Assembly (NCBI RefSeq): GCF_002153605.1 | Contig: NZ_JOPG01000020.1 | Location: forward strand, 20,676 to 84,675 | Length of the DNA stretch: 64,000 nucleotides | Direction: 5' to 3' | Origin: Acetobacter malorum | Lineage (GTDB): Bacteria > Pseudomonadota > Alphaproteobacteria > Acetobacterales > Acetobacteraceae | Shown here: in pieces, positions 9,028 to 18,028 of the stretch | Position numbering within the stretch: the stretch's first letter is position 1 | Layout: every line of letters starts with the position of its first letter | The notes under the pieces: model-generated | Databases searched by the model: none | The model's input: the letters and a program-made list of their open reading frames with translations, nothing else | Told to the model about the DNA's origin: nothing | Program-made: the position numbers and the translations under genes

Positions 9028-10872
9028 TTAGCCCATCAGGGTAAGCTCTTCTGGCTTTTTTCCTTTTGATTCATCCAAAAAATAAGAGTTATTTTCGAGA
9101 ATCGTGATTGAAAGAAGGCTGACTTCGTTAGGGTTGAGATAATTCCCAACGGGCAGCAATGCAGCCCCATTTGTCCAGAGGCAATCACTTCTGCCGGTGA
9201 GATACCAACCTTCTGGTTTATCCTCCCATAGCTGAGACATGAGGGCATACTGACATTTGGCAGACAGTAAGCAGAGCTCTGTGACAGCAACACCCAGATA
9301 GCGGCGATCATCCACAAAGGGACCGATCACGTCAGACGGTCTGCTCGCACGGGACATGATACGCACCGATTTTGTATGAGACGGCACCATAAAACTGTAT
9401 TGACCCGCCGTGCGGCGAATAGGGCGAATAATCGCGCCTGTTTCTGTCATCAGATGCAGGTCAGGATCATTCGTCATATCCGGGACTTTTGTTTCTTTCT
9501 GAGTGGTTTCAACCTTATGTTTGCGTTCATCCAGAGCACGGAACACAGGCTCTGCAAAAGAGCGATCGACACCCAACGGAGCAGCAGCATCCTCTACCCA
9601 ATTTCTGGTTGCACTACCTAAACCAATGACTTTTCCATTCTGTTTGAACGAACGGCGGTTCCCTGTATCGAGATAACTTTCTGTCAGCATCCCGTCGGCT
9701 GTAATGACGGAATGGTGTTCTGTTTCCACATGATAGTAATCATAAGACCGTATGGTTTTATCGTAGAAAATAGAAACACCATTGACCAGCATGCGCGCAG
9801 GGACAAACCGGTTCTCAAAAAACAGGCAGTGCTCAGCTGTAATCAGCATATCTTTATAAGGCACACCGTCAGCAACAGCATTTTTGAGAATGCGGACAGG
9901 GTAGCCAGCCGCATCATCTGGCAGATCCGGTCGGACAGACACATGCGCCTTCCCTACCCAGACGACGGGGCTGACGCGATCCGCATTGTTTTTCCAGTCA
10001 AATGTGACAACCTCGTCACCAATCTGGATGTTTTCTACAGCGCAGTCTCCATCCGAAGTACGAATCATTGAGCCTGCCAGAAAGCAGACGCCAATATAGG
10101 TATTCTGCCCATCGTAGGTAATTTTAAGCGGGTTTTCACCTTTATCGACGTAAAAGAGACCTTCAGGAAGAGTGACACCATCCGCCATGTTGACCGTATA
10201 GGAACCAACAGGTTCCCCATTTTTATCCATGAGCTTTATGGTCGCTGAACCATCCGCATTATAGAAAATTGAATAGCGATCTATAACCGTTGTCTGGTTT
10301 TGGAACTCGATCGTATCATAAGCGGGATTGTAATTATTAATGGAGGTTTTACCGCTGAGGTCGATAACGCTGGAACCGCCGTTAACAACCAGAGTGCCGC
10401 CACCATCCGTAAAATTGATCTTTGTTCCTGACAGGAAACTCAGAAACGTGTTGCCGGTATTAAATTTTCCGCCATAGCCGATGTTAACGGTGTTGCTACT
10501 AAAGCCGCTCCCTACCGCACCACCCGTTAAAGTCGCATCCCCGCCAAAGACATTAACCGTTGAGCTTGTAAGCGCGCTGCCGCCAACATTAATGGTGGTG
10601 TTACCACCAATATAGTAAGTCGTGCCTGTCAGAAATGTCCCGAGAAAATCTATCTCGCTCGTTGTTCCCGGTCGTGTGACATAAGTCCCCCCGCCCAGAA
10701 TGGAAAAAACCGTTTTGTCTTCTACAACGACGTTTCCATGAGGAAGGTTTTTATCAAAAAGGGTGTTCCCGTGACTGTCCGTTATGGTGACGTTCGTCTG
10801 GGAACCAAAAAGTCCTACGCTTGTGTCAATATCGTAAGTTATATCATTCACTGTATCGTGATAGTGTGACAT
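9028..10872 (-). CDS. Hint-domain surface protein 2 (614 aa), behind invertible region 1
   Basis: The N-terminal ~260 residues are Thr/Asn/Gly-rich with short beta-helix-like repeats (fewer than in the paralogues). The Hint domain starts at Cys263 (VCFLAGSMIRTSDG), with IGDEVVTFDWKNN, TAEHCLFF and the TESYLDTGNRRSF landmark, and then the conserved tail (DPDLHLMTETGA, GPFVDDRR). The start context is unusual: its ribosome-binding site AGGAG (minus strand, 10879-10883) lies inside the inverted repeat that bounds the putative invertible segment, so inversion would keep the site but exchange what lies upstream. Expression is therefore likely switched by orientation; this is inference. No signal peptide is visible. 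Confidence 0.9.
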   Translation of the reverse strand: MSHYHDTVNDITYDIDTSVGLFGSQTNVTITDSHGNTLFDKNLPHGNVVVEDKTVFSILGGGTYVTRPGTTSEIDFLGTFLTGTTYYIGGNTTINVGGSALTSSTVNVFGGDATLTGGAVGSGFSSNTVNIGYGGKFNTGNTFLSFLSGTKINFTDGGGTLVVNGGSSVIDLSGKTSINNYNPAYDTIEFQNQTTVIDRYSIFYNADGSATIKLMDKNGEPVGSYTVNMADGVTLPEGLFYVDKGENPLKITYDGQNTYIGVCFLAGSMIRTSDGDCAVENIQIGDEVVTFDWKNNADRVSPVVWVGKAHVSVRPDLPDDAAGYPVRILKNAVADGVPYKDMLITAEHCLFFENRFVPARMLVNGVSIFYDKTIRSYDYYHVETEHHSVITADGMLTESYLDTGNRRSFKQNGKVIGLGSATRNWVEDAAAPLGVDRSFAEPVFRALDERKHKVETTQKETKVPDMTNDPDLHLMTETGAIIRPIRRTAGQYSFMVPSHTKSVRIMSRASRPSDVIGPFVDDRRYLGVAVTELCLLSAKCQYALMSQLWEDKPEGWYLTGRSDCLWTNGAALLPVGNYLNPNEVSLLSITILENNSYFLDESKGKKPEELTLMG

Positions 10873-10877
10873 TTCCC

Positions 10878-11025
10878 AACTCCTGATTTAAGCAAAGGAG
10901 CTCGTGGAATTAAAAATGTACATTTTTTACATTTTTGTTGCACTGATATCTTGGGCGTTATAGTAATCGCTCCGACAGTCAACTGAAACGAGTCCATCTG
11001 TTTGCCTCTGTTTAAATCAGGAGTT
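10878..11025. repeat. Inverted-repeat-bounded segment 1 (putative invertible promoter)
   Basis: The left arm (10878-10898) begins AACTCCTGATTTAA; the right arm (11005-11025) is its reverse complement with 19 of 21 bases matching. From TCCTGATTTA core to core the segment is 142 bp. It separates Hint gene 2 from the divergent serine recombinase. It is AT-rich inside and contains a perfect palindrome AAAAATGTACATTTTT (10912-10927). The same architecture with the same core and exact spacing recurs at 59482-59629. Confidence 0.85.
10935..10964 (+). promoter_or_regulatory. Promoter candidate inside segment 1
   Basis: TTGTTG (10935-10940), 18-base spacer, TATAGT (10959-10964), pointing to the recombinase in the orientation given here. 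I found no equally good promoter pointing at Hint gene 2, which would fit an OFF orientation for that gene. Confidence 0.45.
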
Positions 11026-11066
11026 TCACAAAAAATCCCCGCACTTTTTTGCGTGACGAATGCGTG

Positions 11067-11696
11067 ATGAGTTCTCAAAAATCAGGTTATAAAGTCGGTT
11101 ATGCGCGTGTCAGCACGGTAGATCAGACTTTGGATATTCAGATAAAAAAGCTCAAAGAATACGGATGCCGTCGAATTTATTGTGAAAAAGCGAGCGGGGC
11201 CGATGCGGAGCGAAAAGAGTTAAGGAGGTTGCTGGATAACCTGAAAGAAGGGCAGATGGTGGTGGTCACACGTCTGGACAGACTGGCCCGCAGCACCTTT
11301 GACCTTTTTTCTATTGTGAAGACGATTACAGACCAAAAAGCCACGTTTTACTCTCTGGGTGAACCCTGGACCAATACCAATACTAGCACAGGGCGGCTGA
11401 TGCTCGCTGTTCTGGGGGGATTGGCGGATGTAGAACGGGATTTAATCCGCACCCGCACGGCAGAAGGCCGCGCAAGAGCTATAGAACAAGGGAAGCGGAT
11501 GGGGCGACCACGCCGGATTACGGAGGATCAGCGGCAAAGCATTATCCACCGGCGACAAATAGGGGAGTCCCTGCAATCCATTGCTGAAAGCTTTGGAATT
11601 GATAACAGCACCGTCTCTCGTATTGCGCGGGCTCAGGGGTGTTACCAGGCAGATATTGCCAGGATCAAAAAAAGAGCCCGGCACCCGCCGAGCTAA
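11067..11696 (+). CDS. Small serine recombinase / DNA invertase 1
   Basis: A resolvase/invertase-type recombinase of about 209 residues (ATG 11067; TTG 11049 would add six). YARVST near the N-terminus holds the catalytic Ser. The family blocks VTRLDRLARSTFDL, NTSTGRLMLAVLGGLADVERDLI and RTAEGRARAIEQGKRMGRP are present, followed by a C-terminal helix-turn-helix (about residues 160-205, SLQSIAESFGIDNSTVSRIA). Length fits Hin/Gin-like invertases rather than large serine integrases. It is divergent from Hint gene 2 and directly abuts an inverted-repeat segment, its likely substrate. Very similar to the recombinase at 58825-59442. No strong ribosome-binding site is visible. Confidence 0.93.
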   Translation: MSSQKSGYKVGYARVSTVDQTLDIQIKKLKEYGCRRIYCEKASGADAERKELRRLLDNLKEGQMVVVTRLDRLARSTFDLFSIVKTITDQKATFYSLGEPWTNTNTSTGRLMLAVLGGLADVERDLIRTRTAEGRARAIEQGKRMGRPRRITEDQRQSIIHRRQIGESLQSIAESFGIDNSTVSRIARAQGCYQADIARIKKRARHPPS

Positions 11697-11708
11697 CTCC
11701 CCCCCCCC

Positions 11709-12056
11709 CTACATCTGAATACCAATTTTTGGGGCCAGCCAGACCATGCCCAGATAGAGCAGGATGGTAACGCCGCACCCGGCCCCTAACGCCAGCCAGA
11801 AGGGCACACCGTGCCGCATAATCCACGGGATAAGCAGGAACATGGGTAAGGAGGGCAGCACGTACCAGAACGTGGCACCGACATGTGCTTCCATGCGGGC
11901 AGGGTCTTTGGTTTCCAGCCAGAGCCAGATCATCCCAAAAACGGAAATAAGGGGGAGAGACGCCACAAGCGCGCCAAGACCGGGGTAGCGGCGGGCAAGT
12001 GTTGAGACCAGAGCAATGGTCAGGCCTGAAAGAAGGGCCTTCAGCCAGAAAAACAT
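11709..12056 (-). CDS. DUF3147-like membrane protein
   Basis: A 115-residue protein with four predicted membrane segments (about residues 4-20, 28-46, 62-79 and 86-108). The segment PGLGALVASLPLISVFGMIWLW resembles the small DUF3147 family, whose function is unknown. It converges on recombinase 1; an 11-base run of C (11699-11709) lies between the two genes and touches the stop codon. Family assignment is from pattern memory and is moderately sure. Confidence 0.7.
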   Translation of the reverse strand: MFFWLKALLSGLTIALVSTLARRYPGLGALVASLPLISVFGMIWLWLETKDPARMEAHVGATFWYVLPSLPMFLLIPWIMRHGVPFWLALGAGCGVTILLYLGMVWLAPKIGIQM

Positions 12057-12116
12057 TGTTGTTTCCGGTGCAAAACCCCTCCGCCGGCAAAAAGCGGACG
12101 GAGGGGCTGGCAGACT

Positions 12117-12506
12117 TTAGAGGTGGGTGTCGCCCTGCTGGGGCTGAGCGGGCGTCTGGCCCGGCTGAGCACCATTCTGCGGGGCGGCGTCCGGCGTCAT
12201 TTTGCCGGGCTGGGTGGAATGTTCCACGTCATACGCTGTGGCCTTCTGGGCATAGGTGCCCTTTGCGCCGGGATGCTCCTGATCATACAGGGCAGCCTTC
12301 TGCTTGGCTTCCTTACGATAAACGTGGCGGCGGTACATGCCGGTGATGCAGCCGCCCACGGCCCCCAGAACACCATGATTGGCAACATGGCCGCCCACAG
12401 CGCCCACAGCACCATATTTCAGGCAGCCGCCGGGTTCCGCCTGCGCGGCGGTAACTGTGGTGCCAGCCAGAGCGGCAAGGACGCTCAGAGTGATCAATCG
12501 ACGCAT
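12117..12506 (-). CDS. Secreted glycine-zipper-like protein
   Basis: A 129-residue protein with a signal peptide (MRRLITLSVLAALAG..., cleavage after AAQA at about 23). A short glycine-zipper-like stretch follows (KYGAVGAVGGHVANHGVLGAVGG, residues ~30-52), then a basic region and a Pro/Gln/Gly-rich low-complexity tail. Glycine zippers of this sort occur in outer-membrane-associated proteins such as OmpA-linked or Rcn-type factors; no specific function can be assigned. It stands alone in the minus direction. Confidence 0.75.
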   Translation of the reverse strand: MRRLITLSVLAALAGTTVTAAQAEPGGCLKYGAVGAVGGHVANHGVLGAVGGCITGMYRRHVYRKEAKQKAALYDQEHPGAKGTYAQKATAYDVEHSTQPGKMTPDAAPQNGAQPGQTPAQPQQGDTHL

Positions 12507-12706
12507 CTACATTTCCTTTCTTCTGCCAGATAAAGAGGCAGATCTGCCTGCAAGCGTATCGAAAGAGCGCTGCGGAGACAATGTGCGCCCCTTTGGCCTC
12601 ACCGTTGCGCGCAAGGCCCGGTCTTTCTTTTCGCGCCCTCTTTTATTCAGGGGTGTGGCTCCCCATATTTAAAGAACAAGAAAATGAAAAAATTAAGGAG
12701 GCCGAC

Positions 12707-12958
12707 ATGAGACGCCCCTTCGACACCAGTCGCGCAGGCTCCGGTTTCCTGCACGGGTCTCGCTTTGCGCGGGGCATTTTGAACCCTCGCTCTAAACGGG
12801 TTGAACGCTCTGAAACAGTGGCCGCGGCAGATATGCCGGACACCACAACAACGGGGAAAGGTGGTTCAGCTCAGGCCGACACACCAGGGCGGGAAGAAGC
12901 TTCCCCCACCAAGGCCGGAAAAACCCCGGATGAAACAACGGAACACTGTTTTGCCTGA
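12707..12958 (+). CDS. Small hypothetical protein (83 aa)
   Basis: ATG 12707 follows an excellent AAGGAGG at about 12694, which decides the start over the longer in-frame extension from 12581. The product is hydrophilic, with an Arg-rich first half and a Thr/Ala/Gly-rich second half (TTTTGKGGSAQADTPGREEA), probably disordered. No signal peptide, no known domain. It ends ten bases before the converging msrC-like gene. Confidence 0.6.
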   Translation: MRRPFDTSRAGSGFLHGSRFARGILNPRSKRVERSETVAAADMPDTTTTGKGGSAQADTPGREEASPTKAGKTPDETTEHCFA

Positions 12959-12967
12959 GCGGTTGCG

Positions 12968-13522
12968 CTAGGCGACAGGGAGTGTCCGGAGGAACGTTGC
13001 CACCAGCGTTTCCAGAAGATGCTGGTCTGCCGGAGAGAACCGATCCTTGCGGGGGCTGTCGAGATCCAGCACGCCGAGCAGGTGGCCGTGTGCGACTAAC
13101 GGAATAACGATTTCAGACGCCGAGGCGGCATCACACGCAATATGGCCGGGAAACGCATGCACATCCGCCACGCGCTGGGTGGTGCGGGTCTGGGCAGCGG
13201 TACCGCACACCCCCTTCCCCATAGCGATACGCGTGCAGGCCACGCGCCCCTGAAAGGGACCGAGGACCAGCTCGCCGCCTGACGGAGACGACGCTGACGG
13301 TTGGCCGGACGGCGCAGCAGAAGCCAGCGTGAACAGCGTAGCCTGTGCCGTAGCGTGGGGGCGGTAGAGGTAGAACCCGGCCCAGTTGAGATCTGGCAGC
13401 GCCTCAAGAATAAGGGCGGACAGATTAGCCATATTGGCCAGAGGGTCCTGCTCCGCTGCCAGCAGACCCGTGGCGGCGGAGAGCAGATCTTCCGCAGTGA
13501 GGCGATGGGCCGGGGCGCTCAT
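12968..13522 (-). CDS. msrC: Free methionine-(R)-sulfoxide reductase (GAF domain)
   Basis: A 184-residue single GAF-domain protein. The fRMsr signature is visible: CTRIAMGKGVCGTAA (two Cys) and a third Cys in HIACDAASASEIVIPLV, matching the catalytic and resolving cysteines of this family. The enzyme reduces free L-methionine-(R)-sulfoxide in the cytoplasm using thioredoxin, which helps oxidative-stress tolerance. ATG 13522 is chosen because the homologous region begins just after it; a longer frame to 13576 would run into the neighbouring gene. It follows the DUF2501-like gene with eight bases between, so they may be co-transcribed. Confidence 0.88.
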   Translation of the reverse strand: MSAPAHRLTAEDLLSAATGLLAAEQDPLANMANLSALILEALPDLNWAGFYLYRPHATAQATLFTLASAAPSGQPSASSPSGGELVLGPFQGRVACTRIAMGKGVCGTAAQTRTTQRVADVHAFPGHIACDAASASEIVIPLVAHGHLLGVLDLDSPRKDRFSPADQHLLETLVATFLRTLPVA

Positions 13523-13530
13523 GGTGGCGC

Positions 13531-13974
13531 TTACTGGGCCAGCAGAGCCGGGCCGCGCAGAGCGGAGCGGCTGCAAACGGCTTCCTGCTGGTCCCGGTTG
13601 AGGGTTGTGATGTCAAACATCCCTGTAGGGCTGATCATCAGACGCCCCTGCCCGCCCCATGCGTAAGCGGGGTTGGCGCGAATGCCCTGACGGCTGGCAA
13701 GCTGGCGGCCAAGGGAGCGCACGGTGGTGTCCGTGACCAGCTTATGAGAATCACAATAATACATCAGGCCGGCAACATTCTCTGCAGACGCGTGTTCGAC
13801 CGTAGGGATGCCATCGTAATCCAGCACGCCGGGGGCGGCCGTGGTGGCTGTCATGGGAGCGGGACCGGCCGGGACTGTCAGCACGCCGGACGTGGCGGCA
13901 TGCGCCTGCGGCAGAGCGGCCGACAGCGCGAGACAGCCGGTCAGGGCCAGAAAGACAGGGCGAAGTTTCAGCAT
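13531..13974 (-). CDS. Secreted protein, possibly DUF2501-like
   Basis: A 147-residue exported protein. ATG 13974 gives a clean signal peptide (MLKLRPVFLALTGCLALSAALPQAHA), so it is preferred to the longer frame from 14001. The mature part has GLMYYCDSHKLV and a downstream second Cys (EAVCSRS), a layout like the DUF2501 family (E. coli YjjA-type), whose function is unknown. Probably periplasmic. It lies directly upstream of msrC in the same direction. Confidence 0.7.
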   Translation of the reverse strand: MLKLRPVFLALTGCLALSAALPQAHAATSGVLTVPAGPAPMTATTAAPGVLDYDGIPTVEHASAENVAGLMYYCDSHKLVTDTTVRSLGRQLASRQGIRANPAYAWGGQGRLMISPTGMFDITTLNRDQQEAVCSRSALRGPALLAQ

Positions 13975-14361
13975 GGGCTTGATCCTCTTGGTATCTGCCA
14001 AACAGCATTGAAGTGCGCAGAATAAGGACAGACACGGACATGCGGCAAGGTTAGGCAGCTCTGCGCGGAGTGAGGGGGGATGTGGGGAGGCGCCGGCAAA
14101 ATAATAATGAGAGGAACGCCGTCTTATTTTTAATATAAAATCAAATCAAAAAAGAGACAAAATCAATAACTGCCGACCTTAAAACATTTTTATCCGTCTT
14201 TTTTTAAAGATAATCTGGGCCAATCTATTCCCTTCTTAAGAATATCTCTCATCATGCAAAAAATCACCCTCGCTATGTCTCTGACGCGCATTGCAAAATA
14301 CTAACTCTTAACTGTATTTTTAGAAAAATTAGCATCATTTTATCTAAAGAGCATCCACTCC
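13975..14361. other. Intergenic region upstream of Hint gene 3
   Basis: The second half (14095-14361) is AT-rich and presumably contains the promoter of Hint gene 3, but I see no clear -35/-10 pair. Unlike Hint genes 2 and 4, there is no TCCTGATTTA core and no recombinase here. Confidence 0.6.
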
Positions 14362-17300
14362 ATGACAACAACCATCATCTCCTCCGGCGTTGTCGCCACG
14401 GCCTCCTCCGTTCTAAGCGGAGACACGCTGATTATTGCCAGTGCAGGCAGCGCAGTCTCCACCACTGTAGCGGATGGTGGACAGATGCAGGTACAGGGCG
14501 GAGGGGCGGTTACGTCCACTTTCATCTCAGGCACTGCGAATACAGAAGGGCAGAAACAGAGCGTTGTGGTGAATAGCGGGGCGAGCGCGTTTGACACCAC
14601 GGTTTTCCATGATGAACTGATTATTCTGAACGGAGCCTACGCATCTGGCGTGACGCTGAACGATGGTGGGATCACGGTGCAGGGATCTTCCGCCGTTGTC
14701 TCCGGCATGACCGTGAATTCTCAGGGCTATTACGGAGCCTATATTGATGGCGGCAATATTTATGACACGGTGGTGAACGACGGCGGTGCCACCGTGGAAT
14801 ATGCAGATGGCGGGCGGGGCGCAGCCAAAGCTTACAACACGCTGGTGAATTCCAGCGGAGCAGACGAAGTTATTTCTGGTGTTACTTACAATGAAACCGT
14901 GATGTCGGGTGGCATACAGTCTCTTGTGAATGCAGCCGCCACGGCCTCCGGCACCATTCTCTCTGGAGGGGAACTGGGAGCAGCTGCTGGCCAGACCGTT
15001 GGGACAGTCATCAGTGCCGGCGGACTGGAAGCCCTGAACGGGACAGCTGTGGCAAGCGGGTCCGTGATCATGCAGGCAGGCTCTCAGTTTGTGGGAAGCG
15101 GTACAACAGCGTCTGGCTCTCTGATTTCGGGAGGCACGCAGACGGTAGAGGGCACAGATCTGGCCGCGCAGATCTTTTCTGGCGGGACCGATATTATCGG
15201 ATCTGGCGGGGTTGCCTCACAGACCGTCGTATTCAGTTCCGGCCTGATCCGGGATAGCGGGACAGTGACAAACGCTGTGTTGTCTGGTGGCCGGTTGCTG
15301 GTTACAGGCGTTGCGAGTGGCACCACGGTGAGCAGCGGCGGGAGTATTGTAACGTCTGCGGACGGCACAACCATCAGTTCCCTGATTAACGAGCATAGTT
15401 CCGAGACTGTGGCCACGGGCGGCGTAGCCAGCGGCAGCGTGATCTCGTCCGGTGCGGAATATGTTGCAGGGAGTTCCATAAGTGCTCACGTCACCGCCGC
15501 AGGCGTACAGCTGGTTCAGGCTGGCGGCGTGACACGTGGTGATATCGTCGACACCTACGCCAGTGAACGGGTTGCAGCAGGCGGTGTGGCGAGCAACACC
15601 GTTTATAACAGTCAGGGCTTTGGCTATATCAACGGTCTTTCTCTGAATGCTGTGAATTCCGGTGGCCGCATTTTTGTCAGCGCGGGTGGTGTAGCCAGTG
15701 GCACGCAGGTGCTGAATGGAGGCTCTGAAACCATTTTGACAAAAGGGCTGGGCAATAATGAAACTATAGCGTCTGGCGGCCGGCTGGTTGTCTCGACCGG
15801 CGGCGTGACGCAGAGCACGACAGTCACATCTGGTGGTCTTGAAACAGTCTCATCCGGAGGGGTGGCCAGCAACACACTGCTGCAACAGAGTGGCTCCCAG
15901 ACGGTCACCAGCGGCGGTACCGCTAGCGCAACCAACATCAATGGGGGAACGCAGACCGTTGCGGGAACGGACAGTGCATCCGTGGTCCAAAACGGCGGCA
16001 AAGATCAGATTATTGCGGGCGGTGTGACCACCGGCACCACAGTTTCTTCGGGCGGGTCCATGAGTGTGGGAGCTTCCGGACGAGCCGAAAATACACAGGT
16101 GGCCGCCAATGGATCTGTTGATGTGCTGGCCGGTGGGATCGCGTCCGGCTCCGTGATTGCGCGCTATGCCACACAGACCATTGAAAGTGCGGGCATTGCC
16201 AGCGGCAGCGTGATTTCTACCGGCCGACAGTATGTTTATGGAAGCGCCGTTGGGGACACCGTAACGGCTCTGGGCGAAAACCGCATCATGTCAGGCGGCG
16301 TGGCCTTCAATGACAGCATCAGCAATCATGGACATGAGACTGTTTATGCAGGTGGGCTGGCTGAAAACACCACATATGGCAGCGCCGGATTTGGTTATAT
16401 TCAGGGGTCGTCTCTCAGCGCCACTGTCATGTCTGGCGGTGATCTGTTTGTCAGCGCCGGAGGGGTTGCCTCCGCAACAACCCTCATGAGCGGTGGTCAG
16501 GCTTATGTGACCGGCTCTACTCTGGGCACGCAGATCCTCTCGGGGGCTTCGGAAACCGTTGCCGCCGGCGGCACTGCAAATAACGACATGATTTCGGCTG
16601 GCGGCCGGCTGACGGTCTCCAGCGGGGGCCACATTGATAACACCACGCTGATGTCCGGTGGCGCGATTGATATCGACAGCCTGAACTATGCCGGAAACAC
16701 CGCTGCGAAAATTGATGGCGATACTCTGGTGGTCACGCAGGGGGACGAGACCTACACCATCGCGCTGGCAGGAGATTACTCTGACTATCACGCCACCTTC
16801 TCCCAGGACAGCGATGGCAGCACGGTTGTAACACTGGATGAAGGAGCGGAAGTCTGCTTCCTGCCCGGCACGATGATCCGTCAGGCTGACGGAGAAACCG
16901 CCGTGGAAAACCTCCGGATTGGCGATGAGGTTCTGACTTTTGCCAACGGTGTGGCGCAGCCACGCGCTGTGATCTGGGCGGGGCACAAACACACAACCGT
17001 GCGGGCTGGCCTGCCGGAAGATGAAGCCGGATATCCGGTGCGTATCCGCAAGGGAGCGGTTGCCGATGGTATACCGCATACCGACCTGCTGGTGACCCCG
17101 GAACACTGCCTGTTCCTTGCAGGCCGGTTTGTACCGGTGCGGATGCTGGTGAACGGTGTGTCCGTCTCCTACGACCACAGCATCACCGACTACACGTATT
17201 TCCATATTGAAACCGAAGAACATGCGGTCATCATGGCCAATGGGATGCTGACGGAAAGCTATCTGGACACGGGTAACCGCCGGAGCTTTGGGCAGACCGG

Positions 17301-17931
17301 GCCGCTGGCCCGCATTGGCGGTCGCGCACGGAACTGGGAAGACGATGCAGCTGTCCCGCTGGCAGTGGACCGTGCGACGGTGGAACCGATTTTCCGCGCT
17401 CTGGCGGACCGGGCCACTCAGCACGGTATGACGCTGTGGGGCAAGGAAGCCTTTGGCCAACAGCAGACCGCTGCTGTCTCGCAGGACGCAGACCTGCATC
17501 TGGTGACAGACGCAGGCCAGACGGTGCGCCCGATGCGGGCTGCAAACGGCCATATGGTATTTATGCTGCCGCCGGATGTAGCTCAGGTGCGGCTGGTCTC
17601 CCGCACATTCCGCCCCTGCGATGTGGAAGGACCGTTTGTGGATGACCGCCGCCATATGGGCGTGGCTGTGGGGCAGGTTCTGCTGCAGGAAGGCACTCTT
17701 CCGGCACGACTAATGATGCTCCCCACAGATCTGGATGCCGGAACAGGCTGGCACGCACAGGAAGCCGGGAACGCGGCCCGCTGGACCCGTGGCGATGCCG
17801 TGCTGGATCTGGGTCAGCTTACACCCGGCCTGTTGAGCAGACTGATGGTGCAGATTGTCAGTAAGGGGACTTACACGGTAATGCCCGCACTGCCAGCTTC
17901 TGACATAAAGGTTTCCTGCCGGAGCGCCTGA
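14362..17931 (+). CDS. Hint-domain surface protein 3 (1189 aa, longest repeat region)
   Basis: Residues 1 to ~800 are the longest array in the window of AIDA-like repeats, each with a G-G-x-A-S-x-T-x-V-x-S-G-G core (for example SGGVASQTVVFSSG), predicted to form a long beta-helix. The Hint domain starts at Cys832 (VCFLPGTMIRQADG), with IGDEVLTFANG, TPEHCLF and TESYLDTGNRRSF. The conserved tail ends near residue 1189. No signal peptide and no transporter domain are visible. Internal repeats of near-identical units invite slippage and length variation. It is followed by a terminator and a GT39-like gene, which raises the possibility of glycosylation of its Ser/Thr-rich repeats; that is speculation. 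Confidence 0.9.
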   Translation: MTTTIISSGVVATASSVLSGDTLIIASAGSAVSTTVADGGQMQVQGGGAVTSTFISGTANTEGQKQSVVVNSGASAFDTTVFHDELIILNGAYASGVTLNDGGITVQGSSAVVSGMTVNSQGYYGAYIDGGNIYDTVVNDGGATVEYADGGRGAAKAYNTLVNSSGADEVISGVTYNETVMSGGIQSLVNAAATASGTILSGGELGAAAGQTVGTVISAGGLEALNGTAVASGSVIMQAGSQFVGSGTTASGSLISGGTQTVEGTDLAAQIFSGGTDIIGSGGVASQTVVFSSGLIRDSGTVTNAVLSGGRLLVTGVASGTTVSSGGSIVTSADGTTISSLINEHSSETVATGGVASGSVISSGAEYVAGSSISAHVTAAGVQLVQAGGVTRGDIVDTYASERVAAGGVASNTVYNSQGFGYINGLSLNAVNSGGRIFVSAGGVASGTQVLNGGSETILTKGLGNNETIASGGRLVVSTGGVTQSTTVTSGGLETVSSGGVASNTLLQQSGSQTVTSGGTASATNINGGTQTVAGTDSASVVQNGGKDQIIAGGVTTGTTVSSGGSMSVGASGRAENTQVAANGSVDVLAGGIASGSVIARYATQTIESAGIASGSVISTGRQYVYGSAVGDTVTALGENRIMSGGVAFNDSISNHGHETVYAGGLAENTTYGSAGFGYIQGSSLSATVMSGGDLFVSAGGVASATTLMSGGQAYVTGSTLGTQILSGASETVAAGGTANNDMISAGGRLTVSSGGHIDNTTLMSGGAIDIDSLNYAGNTAAKIDGDTLVVTQGDETYTIALAGDYSDYHATFSQDSDGSTVVTLDEGAEVCFLPGTMIRQADGETAVENLRIGDEVLTFANGVAQPRAVIWAGHKHTTVRAGLPEDEAGYPVRIRKGAVADGIPHTDLLVTPEHCLFLAGRFVPVRMLVNGVSVSYDHSITDYTYFHIETEEHAVIMANGMLTESYLDTGNRRSFGQTGPLARIGGRARNWEDDAAVPLAVDRATVEPIFRALADRATQHGMTLWGKEAFGQQQTAAVSQDADLHLVTDAGQTVRPMRAANGHMVFMLPPDVAQVRLVSRTFRPCDVEGPFVDDRRHMGVAVGQVLLQEGTLPARLMMLPTDLDAGTGWHAQEAGNAARWTRGDAVLDLGQLTPGLLSRLMVQIVSKGTYTVMPALPASDIKVSCRSA

Positions 17932-17975
17932 AGTACTTTACTGGTTGCCTGAGGGTTCTTGAAGGACTTAAGACG

Positions 17976-18010
17976 GGGTGTAGTTCTATGAGCTGCACCC
18001 TTTTCTTTTA
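17976..18010 (+). terminator. Terminator after Hint gene 3
   Basis: A 10-pair stem with three G-U pairs (GGGTGTAGTT / AGCTGCACCC, 17976-17985 and 17991-18000), loop CTATG, then TTTTCTTTT. It ends just before the glycosyltransferase start, so that gene probably has its own promoter or relies on read-through. Confidence 0.75.
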
Positions 18011-18028
18011 CGCAGGTCGCCTCTTTCC

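Noticed and set aside
11699..11709. Run of 11 C as a phase-variable tract
   Set aside because: It lies between two converging genes at their 3' ends, so length changes would not switch either gene; at most the DUF3147 stop is touched.
12123..12533. Plus-strand frame opposite the glycine-zipper gene
   Set aside because: The minus strand has a clean signal peptide and start; the plus frame lacks a ribosome-binding site and natural composition.
16291..17655. 454-codon minus-strand frame inside Hint gene 3
   Set aside because: Similar antisense frames occur opposite all Hint genes because the conserved coding sequence lacks stops on that strand; no independent evidence.
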